Position numbers and translations under genes: made by a program. DNA of 64,000 bases from Silene conica (lineage: Eukaryota > Streptophyta > Magnoliopsida > Caryophyllales > Caryophyllaceae), in contig CM055318.2 of NCBI GenBank assembly GCA_029255685.2, forward strand, positions 32,972,001-33,036,000. The letters run 5' to 3'. Positions 49,456 to 60,703 of the stretch are shown here, piece after piece. Within the stretch, counting starts at the first letter, position 1; each line of letters begins with the position of its first letter. A model generated the notes under the pieces. It saw nothing but the letters and a program-made list of their open reading frames with translations, did no database searches and was not told where the DNA came from.

Positions 49456-50770
49456 GTATGGGCTAAGATTAATGATTTATGTAGAGTTTTGGGGGGAAAA
49501 GTGTAGTTTCGTGTTGTAATTGCATAATTTACCATTTTAGTGTTTTGATATCGTTTTGGAGTAATTTGGTAGAATTATGGGTTAACAAATTATAGGAGTG
49601 CGTTTGGGTTGGTATTGGTTATTGAGATGTTTGTTAGTATGGCAAGAGAAGATGTGCAGATTAAACCAACCCCAAAACGAGTTGAGAAAGCAGGCCCAAT
49701 CCAGTACAAAGCAAGATGAAGGAGTTGGAAAAAGAAGAAAATTGGAGCTATCTTACCCGACTCGCGCGCGGGTCGCCCGCGCCTCATTTGTCCAAGATTG
49801 CCTTTTAGCTCTATTTCCTAAAATTAATGATGTTGTGGATTTTGGAAGAGAATTACTATTATTGTTTTTAGGTTAAGACTTAGTTCAAGAAAGGAAGGAG
49901 ATTTAGTTCGCAGCTTTTGAGACAAAAACTTATTATTGCTATCTTTCAAGACTATGTGTAACTAATTTCTTTTCTTGGATTCAGACAATTGAAGCACTTT
50001 TTATACAATTGTGAGTTTGAATGTGTTAATTTCTTTTCTTGATTATTGTGAATTGCTTGTTCCTAATTTTATGAATGTTGATTTATAATTGCTAGGTGTA
50101 CAACTAGTGATTGATTTCTTCATTCTACCGTTAGTATTGTTAATTGAATATGATTTATTAGTTAACTTTACACTAGTAACGACTAGGAATTTATATTGAA
50201 CGAGAGACGTTAATATTAGTTCTTGGAAGTGATTCACATAAATATATTAAGTTCAACTGGATTGTATGCGTTATTTATTCTCTATCGAATTCTCTAAATT
50301 ATATTGCTGTTGTTGAATTAAACCTTGAACTGGATTGTTAGGGTTGTTTAATGATTAGGGTTGATTAAGAACGAGATTCGTCTTAATTGACTATTCGTAA
50401 GGAGAATTTGAATTTGTCATTCACGATGGAGTCATCAAGATTAGTAATTGAGACCGTCTTATAGTGATCAATTGTTGTCATTGAGTGTGGATATATGCTT
50501 GGCTCCGAGACTCTTTTAAATCATTTGATACATTATACATCATAAGCTTTATTACTTAAATTGCATTAGATATTCATTTTAGTTTGTTAAAAAATCAATC
50601 CAAAACCCCCCCATTGTTACTACGATCTTTAATTACATTAAAGATCGACTTTTTCTACTTTATAATTGCATAAATTGTTAATTTGATTCCCTTGGCTTCG
50701 ACCCTTATTTCTGCTTTACTACTGTTTAGTATTTGGATTTAAGTGATATAAATTGTTAATTTGAGGCATA
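49456..50770 (+). repeat. Probable gypsy (Athila-like) LTR or leader remnant
   Basis: Non-coding. The stretch GATTCCCTTGGCTTCGACCCTTATTT near 50686-50711 resembles the 3' ends of Athila-type LTRs, where a CCC...GGTTCGACC word precedes the primer site. A GC-rich patch, ACTCGCGCGCGGGTCGCCCG, lies near 49759. No duplication or primer site was confirmed, so this is a low-confidence family call. Confidence 0.4.
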
Positions 50771-51440
50771 CTATAACACCCCTCTATTTGTTGTATGAGT
50801 TACTCGATGGAATTGGTTGGACTCGGTTGCGTTATGGATATATAAGTTATTGGAGAAAGAATATGGTATAGTTATGTTGCCCGATTATAGATAGGTTGTC
50901 TTAAAACTGTTATAACATGGGATGTACATATGATATTTATGTGATTACAATTGGAGGTGATAGCTTATCCTTTTACGATTCCAACGGTAGGTCACAGCCC
51001 AAAAAGACCAAGTATTGAGAGAGTTATGATTGTTTTACGAAAACTGGTCAGTGCTGAGAACTGCGACGTACTCGGCCGAGTATGTCCTACTCGGCTGAGT
51101 AGGATACTCGGCCGAGTGTGTCCTACTCGGCTGAGTAGGATACTCGGCCGAGTGTGTCCTACTCTAACGAGTAGAGCCTACTCAGCCGAGTTAGCGGTTC
51201 CGTGTTTAGCGTCGGGTTTCTTATAAAATATAAATCGTAAGTTAAAATCATTTTACCCTAAAACCTTCTGTCACCTTTCACCTTTTTCTCTCAAGGCTCG
51301 CAAACTAAAACCTTTAAGGGTTCATACCGGAGTCTAGTCGCGCCCGATCACCATAGCCTAACGTTGTTGTCTAAGTGTCGTATTCGTAGCTAGCATACTT
51401 TAAGATATATTTGTTTGTGATGATTGTTAGTAATACCCTA
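50771..51440 (+). repeat. Gypsy LTR fragment with a 36-bp minisatellite
   Basis: It begins TATAACACCCCTC, like a worn TGTAACACCCC end. It holds the minisatellite at 51069-51176 and leader-like sequence (CTCTCAAGGCTCGCAAAC). It is cut on the right by the LTR starting at 51441. Confidence 0.5.
51069..51176. repeat. 36-bp tandem repeat, three units, palindromic cores
   Basis: Units at 51069, 51105 and 51141. Each contains TACTCGGCCGAGT and CCTACTCGGCTGAGTAGGA, both self-complementary, so each unit can form two hairpins. Confidence 0.9.
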
Positions 51441-52567
51441 TGTAACACCACCATTTATTTAAGAGCCTTTAGCAAGACATTCTCAAATAAATAGAGCTGT
51501 TACCATCTCGGAATGTCTGAGGTAGTGAATAACAAAGTAAAACAAGCCAAAGTACTTTATACTAAACTGATAAAATTTAAACTTTTGTTATTACAATTAC
51601 TGCTCAACGGAAAAGAAAATACAACTGATTGACTTCCCTAGATGTGATATAATTCTAAGTCGGTCCAAAGTCTACATCTCACATTCCTGCCCCAGCTCCT
51701 AGCTTATCTGTCTCTTTCCTGTAGAATCTACTCCCCATTCCGGATCATCGTAGGTGCACATGAATACACTGTCAACCTCGCGGTTGAGTAGGATAACACA
51801 ATAATAAATAATGCAACAATGATGATATGCAAATGCAATGATATGCTCGAGTTCAATCTCAATCACAAATCTCAATCTCAAACCCGTAACACCCAGCCAT
51901 ACCGAACCTCCCGGCAGACTATAATCGGCCGTCGCCGAACACCAGCATAACAGCTGAGGTCACCAGGTCTAGTCCTGCAGAACTAGCCTGGGCCCAATAA
52001 TATCTCATCATCTCAAATCCGTATCCAATGCATATGCCATGTTCATGATTGCAACAATAATAGTAATCATACTTATGAATGCAACAGTAATAATAATTAC
52101 TCATAATCATATACCGTCCTCATATCATTCATTCTCATCATCCATATCATACACCCAACATCCATTCATAACACATAACAATAGTATAGTGACAGTGTAA
52201 CCTACCTGTTCAAGCAAAACTCCGAGCAATCACATAATCAACGGAATCATAAGTGCTCCACTTCGAATTCGTCCCCTATGAAAATTATTTAATATCAATT
52301 CTCAATCTAATATAACACGTTCACCGCTAACTAATTAACAACTTCGTAGATTAACCCTTTATATAATTTAGTTAACTCACACGACTCGTCCCCATTACTT
52401 TTATAATTAACTTTCATTAAATCAACCAACATAACAATTATATACGAACTACTGATAACCGTCACATTCTTGTATATAATTTACTTAACAACTTTAGTAA
52501 ATAAAATCATGATAAACATGTACTAATAATATGCAATAATAACAATATTAACAATAATAATATTAAC

Positions 52568-52628
<61 letters not shown>

Positions 52629-53318
52629 CCTACTAAACATGGCAACTCCTGCCAACCATACTAAATACTACGACCATGTACCCACATCTACACAGACTAC
52701 GTTAAAAACAAACTCACCAAAACGTCCATCTCACTCCCGTGTACCCACATTTGCGACAACCTAACCAGCCATCCACTCCACCGCGGCAGACCCCTGCACC
52801 ACGGTGGCCCTTCTAGGCACCACTTGGCCTCTGACCCAGCAACCGTGCCCCAACAAACACCCATACAGCCTTCGTATTCAAACCCCGCAGCAACCAACTA
52901 CCCCGAACCCGACTCTTAAAATCGACCCGTAACTTCCTCACCACTACACGCTACCACCCCCGGACACGACCCTATCCATTACCGCTCAAGGTGTTTCTAT
53001 GTCCTCCTCAACCAAACCACCACCCAGAGGCTGCAACCACCGCAACTAAACCGCACAGACTACTCACAACCCATGTTCTCCTCCCATGCTCTATTTTTCG
53101 TTGGTTTCTAGCCTCTGCTCACGTAACACCCCTCCTTGACAACCACCGGAACACCACCGTCGTCTACACCTACCCAGAAACCATACCCACCAACTCTAGG
53201 TCCGGTCAAACAACGAGAAAGGGTGTAGATACGGTCCCTGTTTTGATAACTTGCGCAGTCCCCAAACCCCCTGACGGAAACCGCCCTAATTACCACCACT
53301 ACCACCACCAGTCGTAAC
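51441..53318 (-). repeat. Gypsy LTR fragment (minus), Tekay-like
   Basis: It starts TGTAACACCACC on the plus strand and has CATCTCGGAATGTC, a TAA microsatellite (52566-52627) and a C-rich block, as does the solo LTR at 53340. Its right part is missing, cut at about 53318 where another TGTAAAACCCC start appears. The ORFs at 52991-53353 and 52697-52897 come from the C-rich block and are not genes. Confidence 0.65.
52566..52627. repeat. (TAA)n microsatellite
   Basis: About 20 TAA units inside the LTR. A similar run occupies the corresponding place in the solo LTR at about 54372-54428. Confidence 0.95.
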
Positions 53319-53339
53319 TGTAAAACCCCTCGTCGCAGC
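53319..53339 (-). repeat. Left end of a third gypsy LTR (TGTAAAACCCCTCGTC)
   Basis: TGTAAAACCCCTCGTCGCAGC appears to be the mutated start of an LTR whose sequence continues after the solo LTR as GGAAAAATAAAACATAC (55469 on), then after the LINE at 59312. This is inference from continuity across two well-defined insertions. Confidence 0.5.
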
Positions 53340-54380
53340 TGTAACACCCCCATTTATTCAAGGGCCTGTACTAGGACTCCTCAAATAATTAGGGGTGTTA
53401 CCATCTCGGTTTCCCGAGGCAGTAGTCACAAAGGAAGATAAACAGTACTTTAATTAAGAGTTAAACTCAGTAACATGTTCTTAAAACGGTGTTAAAACTG
53501 TCTCATAAAAAGAAGTACAACTGATGATATAAAGACTACGGTGATCTAGACTCTAGTCTGGTCCGGATCCGAGCTCTCTCTCTTCCCGTATCTCCCACAG
53601 TCTTAAGCACCTGTCAATCTGCTCCCCAATAAATTGGTTCATCACAGGTGATCACGAATACACAGGGTCAACCGCAAGGTTGAGTAGAGGAAAATAAACA
53701 AACAAACATTACTTTAAATAAAAGTCATTCATCTCCACTCCGAATCACAAGACCCATTATCCTCCACACCAATCACAAGACCCATTTACTCCGCACCGAT
53801 CACAAGACCCATTAACTCCGCACCGATCACAAGACCCGTTTACTCCGCACCGCACCAATCACAAGACCCATTTCTCATTACCTCATACCATACCGCGGAA
53901 TATACAATCGAATATCACAAACACAATATTAATATAGCAATCATGGTTATCAGCAAATAATATCAATGTAGCCTTTATTAAATAAACCGTATTTCCCCTA
54001 CCTGAAATAGCAGGAATGCAAATAAGTCCAAGCTTGCTAGAAATGTTCCACACGAAACTCGCTACCTATTTCACGTACACATAACGAATTAATAACCTTC
54101 CCGAAACCCCATAACAACCTATACTTTCTATAAATAGAAACCTTCTATTTTGGGAAAGTTTCCAAAAATAGAACCCACTATAAAAGGAAAGTTCCCATAA
54201 ATAGTAACTTCCCAAACTTAATTATTTCCCGACTCAACAACGAATAAAATCGAAATAACTAAAACGACCATCATGAAAAATAGTAGTAAAAATAACCATG
54301 TTAATAAAATTTACTATAATAATAAAATACCAATAATACATATAGTTACTAATTATTAATAAAAACAATGATAATAATAA

Positions 54381-54430
<50 letters not shown>

Positions 54431-55463
54431 CAAAAGCACGAAACACCAACAGCCCAAAAACCCGACTCCTTCCCTCACCCCGACTTCAACCCACAACACC
54501 ACCAAGTACCACCATTTCGACCACGACCGGACACCCTCCCTTGACACAGCCGACACCACACTACACCCCTGACACCACCAACCCACGCGTCAACTGCCGG
54601 CGAGTCAGACCAGAGCCCAACAACCCAGGTCTGACTCCCACCTGCACTCAAACCAGTCTGAAAACAGACCCTGTCAACCACCTCTACCACCGCTAACACC
54701 ACCCACGACTACTACCAAAACCATCTACGACAAACACACTGTAGACCCACGGTTGTACTACTGTTTAGACCTCCCCCGAGTCGCCAGTAATACCACCCCC
54801 AAACCGACTCCCTGACCTGAACAACCAAAACTCCCTGACTCCTATTTATATTGCGATGAACAGACCTCCAAACCCCCCTCCATCGATGACACCACCACCA
54901 CCTTATCCTACTAACACCACCCCCACGACACGACCTTGACTACAAAGAAGACCATCGTGCCAACCACGCCTGACAACCACGTCCCTACACCCTTCGAATT
55001 AGAACAAAACCAGAGACACATGAATAACACGGTAAAACAGGGGCTGTGACTTACCTATTTCACGGCCAAAACGAGGTTGCCTAGGGTGGTCTGACTTACT
55101 GTTCCGAGCGTCCTTCCTCTTCTCTGGTATGACGGCTAAGATCTTGGGGTGGTGGTTGTGTGTAGATTAGGGTAGAAGTAGAGTAGCAGCCTATTATAAG
55201 ATGGCATAGAGGCTGAGTGTTTTTCTTTTTGTTTTCTTAGGGTTTCAGCAACGTGGGCTGTATAGTTCACACAAAACGAGGCCCAACCTCGACCCAAGTC
55301 TCATGTGTCCGCTAGTCACAAGATCGAACCCCACCGACTACACTTATTAACTATTTAAATGAAACACCTATCAAAAGCTTAAAACACGATAAGTACTATC
55401 GACACAACAATTATAAAAAAACAAATCTCGTACCAAAATTATCTAAAAGTTCGGGTTATTACA
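53340..55463 (-). mobile_element. Solo LTR of a Tekay-like gypsy element, 2124 bp
   Basis: The plus strand reads TGTAACACCCCC...GGGTTATTACA. The target duplication GCAGC is at 53335-53339 and 55464-55468. It has no internal region, so it is a product of LTR-LTR recombination. It contains a ~26-bp minisatellite (ATCACAAGACCCATT plus CTCCGCACCG, about five units, 53743-53875) and a TAA microsatellite. In sense the termini are the canonical TG...CA. Confidence 0.92.
53743..53875. repeat. About 26-bp minisatellite in the solo LTR
   Basis: Five to six imperfect units built on ATCACAAGACCCATT and ACTCCGCACCG. Confidence 0.8.
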
Positions 55464-55468
55464 GCAGC

Positions 55469-55515
55469 GGAAAAATAAAACATACAACATGCCAAAATTT
55501 ACGCGGAATTTAAAC
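55469..55515 (-). repeat. Gypsy LTR, segment between the solo LTR and the LINE
   Basis: GGAAAAATAAAACATACAAC and the left LINE duplication. It continues the host LTR of 53319 and joins to 59312 once the LINE is discounted. Confidence 0.55.
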
Positions 55516-55567
55516 TTTTTTTTTGGTAAAATGTAAGCCTTTTTCATTACTCCATTAACAAATTACA

Positions 55568-58500
55568 TCAAATATTAAGAATGTCCTTACACCATTGCTC
55601 CTCAATCCTTCTATCATTTTCACTCATTACATGCTTTAATCTACATACCACTTGATTTTGGATAAGCTTAATAACAACATTTGGTCTACTTAGAACTCCT
55701 TCAAGCCTGCATTTGTTTCGTTCCTGCCAAATGAAGTATCTTGTTGCCAGTTTCAGAACTCTCCTTACTCTCTTATGAACTTTAGATTGCTGCCCATTGC
55801 CAGACTGGGAATGCATCAGGAATATTCTATCCACACCAGCAATTATCTGCTCACTGTACCTGCACCTTACAAAAATGTGTTCATGTGTTTCCTCATGATT
55901 CTCACATAACACACATTGATTAGAATCACAAACACCAATTCTTTTCAGCTTGCTTCTAGCGTTCAGAGCCTCCCTCTCAATCAACCATCCCAGAACAGAA
56001 TGCTTTGGAAGGACCCAACTGTCCCATACATCCTTAAACCACTGTACAGGGGGGTGTGAACCCTGCAACCATCTATAAACTCCTTGAATGGTAAACCTAC
56101 CATCCATCCAATGATCTCCTTGATAACCAGCACTAACCAAATCCTTTACCTTACATATACTCCTCCAATTCCAATTCACATCAGCATGAGGGTTGTAATC
56201 AGCCCATGGAGTCCCCTTTAAATATATATGATCAATCCACAAGACCCATAATCTATCAGCTTTAATATGTAACCAATGGACTAGTTTTGCAATACTAGCC
56301 TTATTCCACACACCCGCATTCACAATTCCCAGACCACCTTCTTTCTTACTACAACATACTCTTTCCCAAGCCACCATAGGCACTCTTGTATACTCAGTGT
56401 CACCACTCCACAGAAAATTCCTGCATACTGCAATAATTCTGTTTATAATACCCTTTGGAATAAGGAAAATAGAGGCCCAATATGTATGAAGAGTATTCAA
56501 TACAGAATTGATAAGTACAATTCTGCCAGCATAACTCAGTTTCTTAGCACCAATGCTTCTAACTCTAGCCACCACCTTCTCAACTAGAATATGGCAATCT
56601 GCCCTTTTCAATCTTCCAGGCTGTATAGGAACTCCCAGGTATTTAAATGGCATACATCCTTCCTTAAAACCTGAAATATAAATAATATCCTGTTTGACTT
56701 GATCAGCTACTCCATTAAAAACCACTTCAGACTTCGAAGCATTCACTTTTAATCCAGAAGTAGCAGAAAAAGTAGCTAGAACCCTCAGAATCAGCATAAT
56801 GGACTGGGTGTCCCCTTTGCTAAACATAAGCAAATCGTCAGCAAACAACAAATGGGTTAGCTTCATACTCTTACACAAGGGATGAAATCTAAAATGCCAT
56901 CTCTGTACTGCATAGTCCATAGTTCTAGACAAGTATTCCATACAAATGCAGAACAATAAGGGGGAAATTGGATCCCCTTGCCTCAACCCCCTTTTCCCAG
57001 CGAAAAAACCAAATTGAACTCCATTCAGATTGATAGAATAGGATGTAGTTGTAATACATTGCATTATCAAGTGGATGAATCCTCTGGGAAACCTCAAAGC
57101 CATCAACATTTGCTCAACAAAGACCCACTCTATAGAATCATAAGCTTTTTGAAGGTCAAGCTTAAACATACATCTAGCAGAAGCATGCCTCCTCCCATAC
57201 ATCCTAACCAAATCTTGACAGATTAGGATATTCTCTAATATACTCCTTCCTTTAACAAAGGCTCCTTGACACTTACTAATGATATCAGGCAAAACCTTTG
57301 ATGATCTATTGCATAAGATCTTAGAAATAGCTTTGTAAATCACATTACAACAAGAGATTGGTCTAAAATGACTCACACTAGTAGGCCTATCAATTTTAGG
57401 AACCAAAGTGATGACAGTAGCATTTATCTGAGTTAATAATTGGCCTGTCTCAAAGAAGTTACCAATTGCAGCACATACCTCATCTCCTACAATCTCCCAT
57501 GCATCTTTATAAAACTGGCTAGTGTAACCATCTGGCCCTGGAGATTTATCTTTAGGTATACTGAAGATGCTATTCCTGATTTCATCATAAGTGACAGGAG
57601 ATCTTAGAATTTCCCAATGTTGATCAGTGCAACAAGACCCCTTCTGAACAACATGTTCAGCAAAACCTACTGTCTCAGTATTTGTCCCTAGAAGGTATTC
57701 ATAGTATTCCAAGAAAGCAGCTTGGATATGATCCCCTTCAACACATTTCCTTCCTTGCCTATCCTCAATATAAAACACCTTATTAACCATTGTTCTTTTC
57801 CTTATAGCATGATGAAAATAAGATGTATTCAAATCACCTCCTATGGACCACTGAATCTTTGCTTTCTGCATAAGAAAGCTATCTCTAGCTGCAATTAACT
57901 CCTTCAAATCCTGATTAGTGGACCACTCCTGCTGAATAAGATCATAATTCCCAGGATCCTCAACAAGTCTCCTCTGGATATGTTCTAACAGAGTACTCAC
58001 CAAGTTTGTATTATTCTCAATATCAGAGAATTTCTCCTTATTCAAACTCTTCAGCATTGGTTTTAGAGCTTCTAATTTCTTCACTACTACAAACATCTTG
58101 GTACCTCTATATCCCTTACTCCAACCATGTCTGACTACCTCATTGAAGTTATCTGCTTTACCCCACATATTGAAGTATTTGAAGCTCTTCCTACCATTCA
58201 TAGCACATGTTCTATCCATAATTGTACAGGGACAATGGTCAAAGATACCCTCTGGATGAAAGTGTGCCATACTATCCCTATATTCACTGAACCACTCCTG
58301 GTTTCCCATTGCTCTGTCCAATCTGCTATATACCCTATCACCAGGCTGATGCTTATTAGACCAGGTGAAGAAGGCCCCATCAGCTGCCAAATCCTCCATC
58401 CCACAGATAGACACACAATCTTGAAATTGTTCCATTTCTGCCTCAGTAGAATTCCCACCTAGTCTTTCAACAGGTGATAGAACAGTATTGAAATCCCCTA

Positions 58501-58915
58501 ACCAAAGCCAAGGAAGCTCACACTGCATTGCAATACATTTCAGTCTTCTCCAAAGCTCCAATCTCTCAGATGCACCATTAAAGGCATAGATCATAGTCAC
58601 CATGAAACACTTCCCATCAATTTTTGAAGTCACCTTCATATGTATAAACTGCTCATTATACTCAATAAAATCAAGATCAAATTTATTAGGCTGCCACAAG
58701 ACCCAAACTCTACCTCCTGGATGATAACTGCTATTAGTAGTGATACACCAACCATCACAAAATGAAGTATTCCTTTTTAAAAGATTCCTGGCTTTTATTT
58801 TTGTTTCCATAAGACCAAACAAGCCTACATTATTATTACTCAAGAACCATTTCACTGTTCTTTGTTTATTCAGGTCATTTAGACCCCTGACATTCCAAAA
58901 GCCAATGCTATGCAT
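55568..58915 (-). CDS. LINE ORF2: endonuclease and reverse transcriptase, 1115 aa, intact
   Basis: ORF2 nicks target DNA and copies the element RNA at the nick. I chose the ATG at 58915-58913, not the GTG one codon upstream. Domains in order: apurinic-type endonuclease (WNVRGLND at about 8-15, METKI near 38, WLGDFNTVLSPVER near 140, DHCP near 226), a linker, RT with PISCCNVIYK, RGLRQGDPISPLLF and the catalytic FADD (56833-56844, about residue 690), and a zf-RVT domain with CVLCENHEETHEHIFVRC near residue 1000. Its length fits plant L1 ORF2. The ATG overlaps the end of ORF1 by 8 bases in another frame, suggesting coupled translation. Confidence 0.95.
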   Translation of the reverse strand: MHSIGFWNVRGLNDLNKQRTVKWFLSNNNVGLFGLMETKIKARNLLKRNTSFCDGWCITTNSSYHPGGRVWVLWQPNKFDLDFIEYNEQFIHMKVTSKIDGKCFMVTMIYAFNGASERLELWRRLKCIAMQCELPWLWLGDFNTVLSPVERLGGNSTEAEMEQFQDCVSICGMEDLAADGAFFTWSNKHQPGDRVYSRLDRAMGNQEWFSEYRDSMAHFHPEGIFDHCPCTIMDRTCAMNGRKSFKYFNMWGKADNFNEVVRHGWSKGYRGTKMFVVVKKLEALKPMLKSLNKEKFSDIENNTNLVSTLLEHIQRRLVEDPGNYDLIQQEWSTNQDLKELIAARDSFLMQKAKIQWSIGGDLNTSYFHHAIRKRTMVNKVFYIEDRQGRKCVEGDHIQAAFLEYYEYLLGTNTETVGFAEHVVQKGSCCTDQHWEILRSPVTYDEIRNSIFSIPKDKSPGPDGYTSQFYKDAWEIVGDEVCAAIGNFFETGQLLTQINATVITLVPKIDRPTSVSHFRPISCCNVIYKAISKILCNRSSKVLPDIISKCQGAFVKGRSILENILICQDLVRMYGRRHASARCMFKLDLQKAYDSIEWVFVEQMLMALRFPRGFIHLIMQCITTTSYSINLNGVQFGFFAGKRGLRQGDPISPLLFCICMEYLSRTMDYAVQRWHFRFHPLCKSMKLTHLLFADDLLMFSKGDTQSIMLILRVLATFSATSGLKVNASKSEVVFNGVADQVKQDIIYISGFKEGCMPFKYLGVPIQPGRLKRADCHILVEKVVARVRSIGAKKLSYAGRIVLINSVLNTLHTYWASIFLIPKGIINRIIAVCRNFLWSGDTEYTRVPMVAWERVCCSKKEGGLGIVNAGVWNKASIAKLVHWLHIKADRLWVLWIDHIYLKGTPWADYNPHADVNWNWRSICKVKDLVSAGYQGDHWMDGRFTIQGVYRWLQGSHPPVQWFKDVWDSWVLPKHSVLGWLIEREALNARSKLKRIGVCDSNQCVLCENHEETHEHIFVRCRYSEQIIAGVDRIFLMHSQSGNGQQSKVHKRVRRVLKLATRYFIWQERNKCRLEGVLSRPNVVIKLIQNQVVCRLKHVMSENDRRIEEQWCKDILNI

Positions 58916-59298
58916 CACTATTTATATTTGGAGGGTCCTTTCCATTCTCAATTCCACCATCTGAAGAAGTAGCAAAATTAGTAACAGCATCCATGAAAGT
59001 GTATTTGCTAAACTTCCCAGATAGCCTAATTCCCACTATCCCTTCCTGTCTATTCAATTTTAAAGCCTGTTTTGCTGGTGTGGCTTGACTCCTACCCTCT
59101 CCTAATGGAGGAAAGTTTGGCATAGTCAGATTTGGAGGAGTAACCACCTGAACTGGTTCTGTAATTTTCTGAACTGGTTTCCAAACCTTTTGTTTTTCCA
59201 AATTTGGCACTGGTTTAGGTGCAGGCACTCCTTTCTTCAGAATAGGCTTCACCCTCTTCCTACAGTTCTCCATTGAGTGACCCATACCCTTACAATGA
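58908..59298 (-). pseudogene. LINE ORF1, 3' part (zinc knuckle)
   Basis: ORF1 of plant LINEs encodes an RNA-binding protein. Only the end remains. It begins in the middle of a CCHC knuckle (HCKGMGHSMENC; the first Cys pair is cut off by the 5' truncation). A Pro/Lys-rich tail follows, ending in TAG at 58908-58910. It is truncated by the insertion itself, not by later decay, since the frame is open to the junction. Confidence 0.88.
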
Positions 59299-59311
59299 GC
59301 GGAATTTAAAC

Positions 59312-60703
59312 GTTAACATGCATAAAAACGAGGTAAATTAAAACTTAAACTGAAACAACTGATATAAACAGAAACATAGATAAGTATAACTGTTTAAGTA
59401 CTGAAAGTAAATATATACAAACAGCCTGGGATGACACATCCCTACAGGCACTCAAAACTGAAATGTAACTAGAGTCTAGCTAACGCAAATGTGTAAGTCA
59501 AAATCGATGAATAGGATCATCGCTCGCTAGCTCCATGCAACCCTCTACCAACCACGTGTCATGTACCTACATACATGTAAACATGTACGCCACAATCGGT
59601 GGGGAGTGACTAGAGTTCTCCTAGCCACCTTTTGTAACGACACGTAACACATAAACATACAATATACTCCAACATATACATAACATGTGAAGCATATAAA
59701 TCTCAATATCTGAATCTCATATCATCATGCAATTACTATGCAAGGCTCTCAACCAACTTCGGAAACTATTTGGAAGGAGAGTCGGTTGCCCGGCCGGGGG
59801 GTCTTTCAGTCCAAACCATTTACGAAACTATCTAAAGAGTCATCCAATGCCTTGGATGAACAATTCTATAAATCAAAAGACTATAACCATCATAATCAAT
59901 CAGCAAGTATAAAGGTTCAGCAGTCAACTTAAGACATAACCTAAATACCAAAATATTCAGCAAGTATAAAGCTTCAGAGGCGACATCTTAACGCATAACC
60001 TAGATACCAAATTCACATTCACAAGCAAGGACTCAGAGGCCAACTTAAGGCATAGACCTGCTACTCAACAAGACACTAGACTCAGAGGCGACATCTCAAC
60101 GCATGGACTAGCATCCAATAAGTAAAGAACTTAGAGGCCAACTTAAGGCATGTCCCTTTACTACATCACAAGACACTAGACTCAGAGGCCAGCTTAAGGC
60201 ATGTTCTAGCATCAACATCTGCACTCCGGGCAAGGCATTAACACCCTAGCTACCCCGTTGTGCAGCTGCTCTACTCGTTAGACTCAGAGGCCAACTTAAG
60301 GTATGTTCCGACGCGATCACAAATAAACATGTCTGGACTCAGAGGCGACATCTCAACGCATACCCCTATATATAACAACTAGCTCACGTATTAAGCTCAG
60401 AGGCCAGCTTAAGGCATACCTTAATACGCATCATTACAATAACATCCAAATATAGTAACTAGATCCTTAGTTCTAATCTCTTATACTTCTAAAAATCACT
60501 TAATTGATCCCAGGAACTAAGTTGATGGAAGAGTCGGTTTCCCTTTCGGTTACCCGACCGGGGGGTCTCTATCCTCTCTCCATTCCCGAACCCAATATAG
60601 TGCTGCCCATCCTACGGGGACTTCAAACACACATAAGCAAGAGATAACCAAGTTCAACAACAATTATGACCAACCTAAGACTTTCCTTCCACAAGTCTAA
60701 GGG
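59312..60703 (-). repeat. Gypsy LTR continuation with interspersed 25-bp repeats
   Basis: Follows the LINE and continues the host LTR (GTTAACATGCATAAAAACGAGG). From about 59965 to 60420, eight or more copies of ACTCAGAGGC followed by CAACTTAAGGCAT or GACATCTCAACGCAT occur at irregular 45-85-base spacing. Two copies of GAGTCGGTT...CCGGGGGGTCT (59777 and 60533) bracket the block. It is non-coding. Confidence 0.55.

Larger units (their letters stand above)
55516..59298 (-). mobile_element. L1-type LINE, 5'-truncated, 3783 bp
   Basis: A non-LTR retrotransposon on the minus strand, with a 9-base A tail (T run at 55516-55524). A 13-bp target duplication GCGGAATTTAAAC lies at 55503-55515 and 59299-59311. 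The sense 5' end begins inside ORF1 at the zinc knuckle, as expected from incomplete reverse transcription. ORF2 is open from end to end. The perfect 13-bp duplication and intact ORF2 suggest a recent insertion. Confidence 0.95.

Noticed and set aside
52697..53353. ORFs of 66-108 codons in C-rich DNA
   Set aside because: They lie in the C-rich segment of a gypsy LTR, open in several frames at once, with no domain.
58127..58462. 111-codon plus-strand ORF
   Set aside because: Antisense shadow of LINE ORF2.
59960..60420. CRISPR-like array
   Set aside because: Repeats are imperfect, come in two forms, and spacing is irregular; this is plant LTR sequence.
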